From Coriobacteriales bacterium (GTDB taxonomy: Bacteria > Actinomycetota > Coriobacteriia > Coriobacteriales > CADBOM01), in contig JAFWGD010000185.1 of the NCBI GenBank assembly GCA_017515355.1, forward strand, positions 1 through 8,098: 8,098 nucleotides of DNA. Reading direction: 5' to 3'. The notes under the pieces were generated by a model, which was given only the letters and a program-made list of their open reading frames with translations, was not told the DNA's origin and did no database searches. This document shows positions 1 to 5,336 of the stretch, piece after piece. A program made the translations under genes and the position numbers. How positions within the stretch are numbered: position 1 is the stretch's first letter; every line of letters begins with the position of its first letter.

Positions 1-1850
1 GCATCGTAGAGCTCGCGGGTCGTGCAGATCTTCTTGTCGAAGCAAGCCCACTTGATGGTGGTCAGCGAGTCGGCGACGGTTGCGAAGCCGTGGTTGGATC
101 CACCATAGGAGTTGTACTTGGCGCCACCGGCGGTGCAGTCGACGCCGGACTCCATGCAGCCCTCGAGGCCGATCGAGAGGAGTGCGTGCGGACGATACCA
201 CATGTCGAGCATCTCGCCCCAGTTCATCATGGAGACCATAGCGTCCTGATGCAGCTTGAGCTGGGTGAGGAATGCGTTCTTGACCTCCTCGAAGCTCTCC
301 ATCTCATAGAGGTAGCCGCTCTGATAGCTGCCTGCCTTGCCGGTCAGCGGGTTGATGCCGTTGTTCAGCGCGCAGGTGAGGAGGACGGAGACGCGGACGT
401 TGTGGCTGTTGCAGTACGGCATGTCATTTCCGCAGCCGACTGCCTCCTGGCAACCGATGAACGCATAGTCGCGTGCGTCGCGGAGCTCATAGCCGGCCTC
501 GACCATAGCGGGGATGAGAACCTCGTCGTTCTGGAAGAGCGGCAGGCCGCCGACGTACTGCGCTGCGGTGATGCAAGCCTCCCAGAGCTCTGCCGGGGAG
601 TTCTTGTTGAACCTGACCGAGACGGTCGGGTCGTGGATGAGCAGGCGGGACAGCGAGTTGAGGAACATGTAGGAAACCGGATTGGTTGCATCCTCACCGG
701 TGTCGCGGTCGACGCCAGCGATGGTGACGTGCTGATAGGTGACGCCCATGCCGGTTGCGTTCGCGATCTGCGACGGTCCGGAATGCCAGAAGCAATGGAG
801 CTTCAGGCAATAGCCGTCGATGATCTCCTGAGCCTGCTCCATGGTGATGGAACCCTCGTTGAGCTCCTTCTCCAGGAATGGCCACCAGTACTGGTCGAGA
901 CGACCCATGCCGTTGGCCGGAGGACGATGCTCGAGCTGGATGGCCTGGTTGTAGAAGACGTGCGCCTGGATGGCCTCCCAGAAAGTCCTTGCCGGATTCT
1001 CGGAGATCCACTCCATGCTCTCAGCGCGGCTGAGGAGCTCGGCCTTGCGATCGGGATCCTCGCAGATCTCGGCCAGGCGATAGGCCTCCTTGGCATAGTT
1101 CTTGATCATGGCCATTGCGCCGTCGCAAGCGAGAACTGCCGACTTGTAGAACATCCACTTGTCAGCATCGTCGCCCATGAGATAGCCGCGATGCGCGTCC
1201 ATCCAGTCGGTGGCGACCTTCTTGATGGCCTTGTAGCCGACCTTGATGATCTTCTCGAAGCCGGGAACCATGTGGCCCTCGGTGCAGAAGCCCAGCGGCG
1301 GTGGGCCCATGATGGTGGCGTCGTCGTCGTAGAGGATCTCCGGGCCCCACTCGGGGACGTATGCGTTGAGCTTGGCGGTGATGCAGTTGTCACGCCAGAA
1401 GTCGCGGGTCTCCTCGATGGTGTTGTAAACGCTCTTCGGGAGGATCAGCTTCTCAGCGGGGAGCTCACGGACGTATGCGTCCATCTCCTCGTCGAAGCGC
1501 CAGAAGTCGTTGTTCGCGATCTCGAAGAAATACCACTCGCTTCCGCCATCCTCCGGCCAGATCTCGGTGCCGCAGAAGGTGGTTCCGAAGTTGCCGAAGA
1601 CAACCTCGAAGTCCTCGATGACTACCGGATGCGCAGCCAGGATGTCATGCGTGGCCTGCGCGCGATAGATCATCGGGGGCATGTTCTTGCACTTGTTCTG
1701 ACGCACGTCGGTCGCGATCTTGAGACGCGTGTCGTCAACGGTGATGACCCTGTTCCTGACGCGGTCGCGCATGTGTGCGATGCGATCGCTGACGGGAAGC
1801 ATGGTGCCATCGTTATAGTGCAACGTATAGAACTCTTTAGACTCGCCCAT
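1..1850 (-). CDS. Glycyl radical enzyme (GRE-1), C-x-E type, 3' end cut by window edge
   Basis: The frame is open for 616 codons from the ATG at 1850-1848 to the left edge, with no stop. A start is supported by AGAAAGG seven bases upstream (1858-1864). The protein has the PFL-like barrel of glycyl radical enzymes: FCTEGHMVPG in the N-terminal half, GMGRLDQYWWPF, the catalytic loop GCQE (Cys467, Glu469), and GCMESGVDCTAGGAKYN followed by NHGFATVADSL. In this superfamily a thiyl radical on the Cys abstracts hydrogen from the substrate. A Glu two residues later is typical of dehydratases, choline TMA-lyase, isethionate lyase, hydroxyproline dehydratase and hydroxyphenylacetate decarboxylase, and is not found in pyruvate formate-lyase. 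The C-terminal domain with the radical Gly (about 200 residues) lies outside the window. It is a paralogue of the GRE at 4809-7286. The substrate is not assigned; an arylacetate decarboxylase-like role is one possibility. No activase is visible. Confidence 0.93.
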   Translation of the reverse strand, partial: MGESKEFYTLHYNDGTMLPVSDRIAHMRDRVRNRVITVDDTRLKIATDVRQNKCKNMPPMIYRAQATHDILAAHPVVIEDFEVVFGNFGTTFCGTEIWPEDGGSEWYFFEIANNDFWRFDEEMDAYVRELPAEKLILPKSVYNTIEETRDFWRDNCITAKLNAYVPEWGPEILYDDDATIMGPPPLGFCTEGHMVPGFEKIIKVGYKAIKKVATDWMDAHRGYLMGDDADKWMFYKSAVLACDGAMAMIKNYAKEAYRLAEICEDPDRKAELLSRAESMEWISENPARTFWEAIQAHVFYNQAIQLEHRPPANGMGRLDQYWWPFLEKELNEGSITMEQAQEIIDGYCLKLHCFWHSGPSQIANATGMGVTYQHVTIAGVDRDTGEDATNPVSYMFLNSLSRLLIHDPTVSVRFNKNSPAELWEACITAAQYVGGLPLFQNDEVLIPAMVEAGYELRDARDYAFIGCQEAVGCGNDMPYCNSHNVRVSVLLTCALNNGINPLTGKAGSYQSGYLYEMESFEEVKNAFLTQLKLHQDAMVSMMNWGEMLDMWYRPHALLSIGLEGCMESGVDCTAGGAKYNSYGGSNHGFATVADSLTTIKWACFDKKICTTRELYD

Positions 1851-1857
1851 TTTGTTA

Positions 1858-1864
1858 CCTTTCT
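1858..1864 (-). promoter_or_regulatory. Ribosome binding site of GRE-1
   Basis: On the minus strand AGAAAGG lies seven bases before the ATG at 1850. It fixes the GRE-1 start at MGESKEFYTL. Confidence 0.75.
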
Positions 1865-1897
1865 AACGATTGTTTACCTGTACAAAGGTTCTGCACA

Positions 1898-1907
1898 TTA
1901 TCGATAA
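1898..1907. promoter_or_regulatory. Perfect 10-base palindrome over the GRE-1 transcription start
   Basis: TTATCGATAA is perfectly self-complementary. It lies directly downstream of the predicted -10 and covers the predicted start point near 1902, a position where a bound repressor would block initiation. It is short enough to occur by chance. No regulator can be named. Confidence 0.3.
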
Positions 1908-1908
1908 A

Positions 1909-1937
1909 ATTCTATCTTGTCGACGTTCAAATGTAAA
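1909..1937 (-). promoter_or_regulatory. Sigma-70-type promoter of GRE-1
   Basis: On the minus strand TTTACA (1937-1932) is followed by exactly 17 bases and TAGAAT (1914-1909). Each hexamer differs from the -35 and -10 consensus at one position. Transcription would begin near 1902, giving a leader of about 50 bases before the GRE-1 ATG. This is the best promoter in the divergent region between GRE-1 and the plus-strand H1-like gene. Confidence 0.65.
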
Positions 1938-1974
1938 CGCGCCCTGCCCAAGAAATCGCATATTTCACATAAGT

Positions 1975-2004
1975 TTGGCGGTTGGCTCGCGCCTGTGATA
2001 GATT
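1975..2004 (+). promoter_or_regulatory. Weak candidate promoter for the H1-like/sirtuin pair
   Basis: TTGGCG (1975-1980), an 18-base spacer and TAGATT (1999-2004) lie upstream of the plus-strand gene at 2033. The -10 matches consensus at only four positions, so this is a tentative site. A transcript from it would have a leader of about 20 bases containing the AAAGGA ribosome site. Confidence 0.3.
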
Positions 2005-2021
2005 GGAAGAACAGCAGCTCG

Positions 2022-2027
2022 AAAGGA
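2022..2027 (+). promoter_or_regulatory. Ribosome binding site that decides the start of the H1-like gene
   Basis: AAAGGA ends five bases before the ATG at 2033. The same frame is open from an upstream ATG at 1982, but that one has no such site and would overlap the promoter region. The start at 2033 (MEYTDNEYDY) is therefore preferred. Confidence 0.7.
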
Positions 2028-2032
2028 CAGCC

Positions 2033-2791
2033 ATGGAATACACGGACAATGAATACGATTACGCCCACATGTTCGAATTGCGCACGCCCCATGAGGAGGT
2101 CGAGCCTGAGGAGGACTACCCGGAGCAGAGGCCGAGGAAGGCCCTCGGAACGATACAGCTCGTCGGAGGAGCCACGCTCGCGGCAGCTGGCGTTCCGTTT
2201 CTCGTGCTGCCTGGCCCGGGAACGCTGATGATAGCCGGAGGCGCATCGTTGGCGGACAAGGGCTACCGCAACATCAAGGGAGAGCAGCGTACCGAAGAGG
2301 AGATGGCTGAGTTGAAGGAAGCACGCAAGCAGGCTACGGAAGAGCGCACCGAGCAGATCAAGGACTTCACGAACGAGAAGGTGATCCCGGCCAGCAAGAA
2401 GGTCGCGTCGGGGACGAAGAAGGTTGCAGCGGGAACGGCGAAGGTCGCCGCTGGAACGGCAAAGGCGGCGGTGGCCACTGCCAAGGTTGCCAAGAAGGGC
2501 GCGCAGAAGGCTGCGCCGGTCGTAAAGAAGGGCGCTAAGGCGACTGCAGCCGCAACCAAGAAAGGCGCCCAGAAGGCCGCTCCCGTCGTGAAGAAGGGCG
2601 CTAAGGCTACTGCAGCCGCAACCAAGAAGGGCGCCCAGAAGGCCGCGGAAAAGGCTGGCCCGGCTGTCAAGAAAGGCGCTAAAGCCGCTGGCCAAGCGGG
2701 CGTCAAGGCTGCGGCTTACGGCTCCGTTCTCGCGCAAGAGAGCATCACCGAGATCAAGAAGCGCATCAAGAAGGACCAGCCGCAGGATTAG
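2033..2791 (+). CDS. Membrane-anchored histone-H1-like Lys/Ala-rich protein (PGPGW-like anchor)
   Basis: The product has 252 residues in four parts. Residues 1-36 are acidic and hydrophilic. Residues 40-74 form a hydrophobic hairpin-like segment containing VLPGPGTLMIAGG, which resembles the PGPGW putative membrane family. Residues 78-115 are charged and probably helical. From 116 onward the tail is Lys/Ala-rich, with about 30 lysines and no acidic or aromatic residue between 116 and 205. The tail holds five 7-residue units (122-156) and then 22-residue units (154-175, 176-197 and a diverged third). Such tails are known from bacterial H1-like proteins that bind DNA or other polyanions. Joining one to a membrane segment suggests a protein tethering DNA or envelope polyanions at the membrane; this is inference. 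The sirtuin gene starts 9 bases after the TAG stop, so the two are probably co-transcribed. The repeat-rich tail could alternatively bind cell-wall polymers. Confidence 0.85.
   Translation: MEYTDNEYDYAHMFELRTPHEEVEPEEDYPEQRPRKALGTIQLVGGATLAAAGVPFLVLPGPGTLMIAGGASLADKGYRNIKGEQRTEEEMAELKEARKQATEERTEQIKDFTNEKVIPASKKVASGTKKVAAGTAKVAAGTAKAAVATAKVAKKGAQKAAPVVKKGAKATAAATKKGAQKAAPVVKKGAKATAAATKKGAQKAAEKAGPAVKKGAKAAGQAGVKAAAYGSVLAQESITEIKKRIKKDQPQD
2396..2500 (+). repeat. Five tandem 7-residue coding units (K-V-A-A-G-T type)
   Basis: Residues 122-156 of the H1-like protein read as KKVASGT, KKVAAGT, AKVAAGT, AKAAVAT and AKVAKKG. The 21-base units decay towards the 3' end and run into the first 22-residue repeat. 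The heptad spacing would place lysines on a regular face of a helix. Confidence 0.8.
2492..2701 (+). repeat. Tandem 66-base coding repeats of the H1-like tail
   Basis: Two units, 2492-2557 and 2558-2623, encode identical 22-residue blocks that start KKGAQKAAPVV and end KATAAAT. A third, diverged unit with a small insertion follows at 2624-2701 (KKGAQKAAEKAG then PAVKKGAKAAG). The two identical protein blocks differ at seven codons, all synonymous. This points to an older duplication whose protein sequence has been conserved, rather than fresh slippage. Confidence 0.85.
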
Positions 2792-2800
2792 GCTGAAACG

Positions 2801-3634
2801 ATGGCAATCAACGAGAAGACCCGCGAAGCGATCGAAACCCTGCGAGGGTGGATCGACGAATGCCCCGCTGGAGGCATGGTCTTCTTCGGCGGCGCAGGCG
2901 TGTCGACCGAAAGCGGAATCCCCGATTTCCGCAGCGCCAACGGCATCTTCATGAGGGATCTCGGCGGAGCCGCCATCGAGCACGCGCTCGCTGCGGGCGA
3001 CGTGGAGGGCGCTGAGCGGCTTCGGAAGCTGCAGCTGCGCCCCGAGGAGGTCGTGAGCCGCAGCTTCTTCGATGCGTTCCCGCGCGAGTTCTTCGCCTTC
3101 TACTTCGACAAGATGATCTTCAACCAGGTCGAGCCCAACGCCGCGCACAGAAAGCTCGCCGAACTCGAGGCGCGCGGGATCGTGCGCGCCGTCGTCACGC
3201 AGAACATCGACGGACTGCACCAGAAGGCCGGGAGCAGCAAAGTCTTCGAGTTGCATGGCAGCGTCATGCGCAACCTCTGCATGGACTGCGGCGAGGGCTT
3301 CGCGCTCGAGGAGACGGAGGGGGCGTGGAAGCGCTCGTGCAGCGAGGGCGACGGCATCCCGCGGTGCAGCCGCTGCGGCGGCATCATCAAGCCCGACGTC
3401 GTCCTCTACGAGGAGGGGCTGGACGACGCGACCATCCGAGGGTCTGTAGAGGCGATCCACAGCGCCGACCTCCTCGTCATCGCGGGCACTTCCCTATTGG
3501 TCAATCCCGCGGCTAGCCTCATCCGCTACTTCCGTGGCAGGCATCTCGTCGTGGTCAACCTCTCCCCCACCCAAGCGGACGAGCGGGCAAGCCTGGTCAT
3601 CCGCGCGAAGGTCGGCGAGGTCTTCGACTACTGA
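2801..3634 (+). CDS. Sir2-family NAD-dependent protein deacylase (sirtuin)
   Basis: The 277-residue product carries the whole sirtuin signature. The NAD-binding GAGVSTESGIPDFRS spans 31-45 and TQNIDGLH spans 133-140. The catalytic His is His152 in ELHGS. A zinc site is formed by Cys160, Cys163, Cys189 and Cys192. IKPDVVLYEE (197-206), GTSLLVNPAA (229-238) and NLSP (253-256) complete the fold. Sirtuins remove acyl groups from lysine while consuming NAD and releasing nicotinamide and O-acyl-ADP-ribose. The Tyr-x-x-Arg pair that marks desuccinylase-type sirtuins is not evident in the segment around residues 85-105, so deacetylation is the more likely activity. It resembles the bacterial Sir2Tm-type more than enterobacterial CobB. 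The ATG is 9 bases after the upstream stop with only a weak ribosome site (TAGG, eight bases before), suggesting translational coupling to the H1-like gene. Its lysine-rich neighbour is an attractive candidate substrate. Confidence 0.95.
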   Translation: MAINEKTREAIETLRGWIDECPAGGMVFFGGAGVSTESGIPDFRSANGIFMRDLGGAAIEHALAAGDVEGAERLRKLQLRPEEVVSRSFFDAFPREFFAFYFDKMIFNQVEPNAAHRKLAELEARGIVRAVVTQNIDGLHQKAGSSKVFELHGSVMRNLCMDCGEGFALEETEGAWKRSCSEGDGIPRCSRCGGIIKPDVVLYEEGLDDATIRGSVEAIHSADLLVIAGTSLLVNPAASLIRYFRGRHLVVVNLSPTQADERASLVIRAKVGEVFDY

Positions 3635-3639
3635 GGTTA

Positions 3640-3728
3640 GCGGGAGCAAGCGCGACGGTGGGCGTGGCGGGAACGCCTACGGGCGAGACGGCGCAAGCTC
3701 TGCAGTCCCCGCTTGCTACAATTCCCGC
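3640..3728 (+). repeat. Nested inverted repeats between sirtuin and transporter genes
   Basis: The left arm GCGGGA-GCAAGC (3640-3651) is complementary to GCTTGC (3711-3716) plus TCCCGC (3723-3728). The right arm is interrupted by the six bases TACAAT, which are themselves the predicted -10 of the next gene. Inside the large loop lies an 8-base stem, GTGGGCGT (3658-3665) with ACGCCTAC (3673-3680), including one G-U pair and a 7-base loop. No T-run follows, so it is not a standard intrinsic terminator. In a read-through transcript the outer arm would end directly at the transporter ATG. Confidence 0.45.
3714..3722 (+). promoter_or_regulatory. Extended -10 promoter of the EamA transporter, probably leaderless
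   Basis: TGCTACAAT fits the extended -10 pattern TG-n-TAnAAT with one mismatch to TATAAT. No good -35 is seen, which is usual for extended -10 promoters. Start points typically lie about seven bases after the -10, which is the A of the ATG at 3729. There is also no ribosome site before that ATG, so a leaderless mRNA is the simplest reading. Confidence 0.6.
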
Positions 3729-4706
3729 ATGACTGGGAAATCTCACATCGAAAAGACGCAAGGAGATCAGCCGACACGCATTGGCAGGTCCCGCATCGCC
3801 TCGGCGATTCTCGTCCTCGCCGGCGCAACGTGCTGGGGCGTCACCGGCCTCGCGAATCGCATGCTCACGCCACTGGGCTTCACCCAGATGGAGATCGTCT
3901 TCATCAGGTCATTCATCGGCGCGGTCGCACTTCTCGTCCTCCTGCTCGCAATCGACCGCAGCCTCCTTCGCATACGCATCCGCGACCTATGGTGCTTCCT
4001 CGGAACGGGCATCGTAAGCCTGACCGTCTTCTCGTTCTCGTACTTCTGCGCCATGCAGGAGCTGAGCCTCTCGGCAGCTGCGGTGCTGCTCTACACCGCG
4101 CCGATCTTCGTCACGCTGATGAGCGCCGTGGTCTTCCGCGAGCGGATCAACGCACGGAAGATCCTCGCGCTGGTCATGGTGTTCGGAGGAGCGGCTCTGA
4201 TGTGCGGGCTGGTGGGGGCTGCGACCAATTTGGGCGGTGCAGGCTCGATTAGCGCGCGTGGCATCGGATTCGGGCTTCTGTCCGGCTTCGCCTACGCGCT
4301 CTACACCATCTTCAGCCGCTTCGCGCTCAATCGCAGCTATCGCCCCTTGACCATCGCGTTCTACACGCTGCTCTTCGCGGCAATCGCGAGCGCCGTCTTC
4401 GCAAACCCCATTGAAATCGCAGCTAGAACTGCAGATGTCGTCAATTCTTCGGGGTTTGGCGTCATCGGGTGGGAGCTCTTCATGGGCATCATTACCTGCT
4501 CTGCGGCCTACGCCTTCTACACCCTGGGGCTCGCAGGCCTTGAGAACGGTCCAGCAAGCATCATCGCAACCTGGGAGCTCGTCGTCGCGACCCTCGTCAG
4601 CATCTTCATCTTCACCGAGCCATTCGGCGTTGTGAACCTCGTGGGCATGGTTCTCGTTATCGCTGGCATCGTGATCATGAACGTGACGAAGCGCAAACGG
4701 GATTGA
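3729..4706 (+). CDS. EamA/DMT-superfamily transporter, 10 TM helices
   Basis: The 325-residue product is an inner-membrane protein with the two-fold EamA repeat of the drug/metabolite transporter superfamily. Repeat one spans about 24-162 and repeat two about 177-318, each with roughly five hydrophobic helices. The family pattern at the end of each repeat is clear: AAAVLLYTAPIFVTLMSAVV then FRERI in the first, and GPASIIATWELVVATLVSIF then FTEPFG in the second. The N-terminus is polar (about 22 residues) and the C-terminus basic (TKRKRD), consistent with both ends in the cytoplasm. The frame is open upstream to 3534, but that part overlaps the sirtuin gene and is not protein-like. The ATG at 3729, adjacent to an extended -10, is therefore chosen. 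Members export amino acids, metabolites or drugs, or import nucleotide sugars; the substrate cannot be read from sequence. It has its own promoter, so it need not be co-regulated with the sirtuin. Confidence 0.92.
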   Translation: MTGKSHIEKTQGDQPTRIGRSRIASAILVLAGATCWGVTGLANRMLTPLGFTQMEIVFIRSFIGAVALLVLLLAIDRSLLRIRIRDLWCFLGTGIVSLTVFSFSYFCAMQELSLSAAAVLLYTAPIFVTLMSAVVFRERINARKILALVMVFGGAALMCGLVGAATNLGGAGSISARGIGFGLLSGFAYALYTIFSRFALNRSYRPLTIAFYTLLFAAIASAVFANPIEIAARTADVVNSSGFGVIGWELFMGIITCSAAYAFYTLGLAGLENGPASIIATWELVVATLVSIFIFTEPFGVVNLVGMVLVIAGIVIMNVTKRKRD

Positions 4707-4729
4707 GATTCTCGTTCCAACCAAGCACA

Positions 4730-4761
4730 AAGGGCCGCCACCCTTGCGGATGACGGCCCTT
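4730..4761. terminator. Bidirectional terminator between convergent genes
   Basis: AAGGGCCG (4730-4737) and CGGCCCTT (4754-4761) form an 8-base GC-rich stem around a 16-base loop. A short T-rich run follows on the plus strand (TTCTTA) and on the minus strand (TTTGTGCTT). It sits 23 bases after the transporter stop and 47 bases after the GRE-2 stop on the other strand, so it can end both transcripts. The T-runs are imperfect. Confidence 0.75.
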
Positions 4762-4808
4762 CTTATGCGTGTGCGGTTGCGCTGAAGCCTATGCTCCTAC
4801 ACCGAAGC

Positions 4809-5333
4809 CTAGAAGAGGTGCTCGTTGCGGCTGATAACGTCGACCTGCTGCTCGGGAGAGAGCTCGACGAAGTAGGCGGAGAAGCCGGCGATGCGGACGA
4901 CGAGGTCCTTGTAGCTCTCCGGATCCTTCTGCGCGGCCTTCATGACGTCGGTGCCGACGATGTTGAACTGGACCTCGAGTCCACCGCGCTCGAAGTAGCT
5001 CTGGACCATGTCGATGAGCTTCTGCTGGCCATCGCCCTGCATCGAATTCGGATGGATCTTGATGTTGAGAGCCATGCCGTTGAGAAGCTTGTGGTGGTCG
5101 AAGCACAGCGTCGAGTTGAAGACCGAGGTCGGGCCGTTGACGTCGCGTCCCTGGCAAGGCGAGGTTGCATCTGCAACGGGCAGGCCGGCGAGACGGCCAT
5201 CGGGCGTCGCGTAGCAGAGCATGCCCTCGTCAACGTGCGCGGCACCGCTGTAGAGGCCCGGACGGAAGAACTTGCAGCGCTTGCTGTGGTAGTGGCTGAG
5301 GATCTCGAAGTACTGGTCGAGGACCCAAGTCAT
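4809..5333 (-). CDS. Glycyl radical enzyme GRE-2, C-terminal piece with radical Gly
   Basis: This 174-residue frame directly follows, in the same phase, the TAG that ends the N-terminal piece. It begins MTWVLDQYFEIL and matches the last part of a GRE: ATPDGRLAGLPVADATSPCQG, LNIKIHP, FNIVGTDV and the glycyl radical signature RIAGFSAYF, with Gly150 (codon 4886-4884) as the radical-bearing residue. It ends SRNEHLF, a normal GRE C-terminus, then TAG with a second in-frame TAG four codons on. It is longer than a free-standing radical domain such as YfiD/GrcA, because about 70 residues of barrel precede that domain. The break is thus not at the domain boundary. There is no clear ribosome site before the ATG. 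Expression would need reinitiation at TAG-ATG, read-through, or correction of a base. It may be the lower half of a recently broken gene. Confidence 0.85.
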   Translation of the reverse strand: MTWVLDQYFEILSHYHSKRCKFFRPGLYSGAAHVDEGMLCYATPDGRLAGLPVADATSPCQGRDVNGPTSVFNSTLCFDHHKLLNGMALNIKIHPNSMQGDGQQKLIDMVQSYFERGGLEVQFNIVGTDVMKAAQKDPESYKDLVVRIAGFSAYFVELSPEQQVDVISRNEHLF

Positions 5334-5336
5334 CTA
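5334..5336 (-). other. In-frame amber codon splitting GRE-2
   Basis: The minus strand reads GCC GAC GAG TAG ATG ACT TGG. The frame is unbroken on both sides and the amino acid sequence continues as expected for a GRE. One codon has therefore become TAG, with no insertion or deletion. Read-through would give one protein of 825 residues, a normal GRE size. TAG also ends the H1-like gene and the C-terminal GRE-2 piece, so it works as an ordinary stop here. Possible causes are a nonsense mutation, a sequencing error, a true two-chain enzyme or recoding. Confidence 0.9.

Noticed and set aside
90..1907. 605-codon plus-strand open frame lying over GRE-1
   Set aside because: It is codon-aligned antisense to GRE-1. 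GC-biased codon use avoids TTA, CTA and TCA, which leaves the opposite strand open. The translation has no recognisable domain, while the minus strand is a clear GRE.
1961..1970. Rex-like half site (TGTGAA plus ATAT on the minus strand)
   Set aside because: The second half of the palindrome is absent, so a redox-regulator site cannot be supported.
2492..2701. CRISPR-like or mobile repeat
   Set aside because: The units are in-frame coding repeats without spacers and with a period of exactly 22 codons.
1898..3460. 520-codon minus-strand open frame over the H1-like and sirtuin genes
   Set aside because: It is antisense to two well-supported genes. Its Leu/Ser-rich repeats are only the complement of the Lys/Ala repeat codons.
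3534..3728. N-terminal extension of the transporter from an ATG at 3534
   Set aside because: It overlaps the sirtuin gene in another frame, is Ser/Arg-rich and not protein-like, and lies upstream of the extended -10 at 3714-3722.
3640..3728. Intrinsic terminator after the sirtuin
   Set aside because: Stems are present but no T-run follows either arm.
5334..5336. Pyrrolysine at the amber codon of GRE-2
   Set aside because: TAG is used as a normal stop for the H1-like gene and again at the end of the GRE-2 C-terminal piece. No pyrrolysine gene or methylamine methyltransferase is seen here. Kept only as a remote option.
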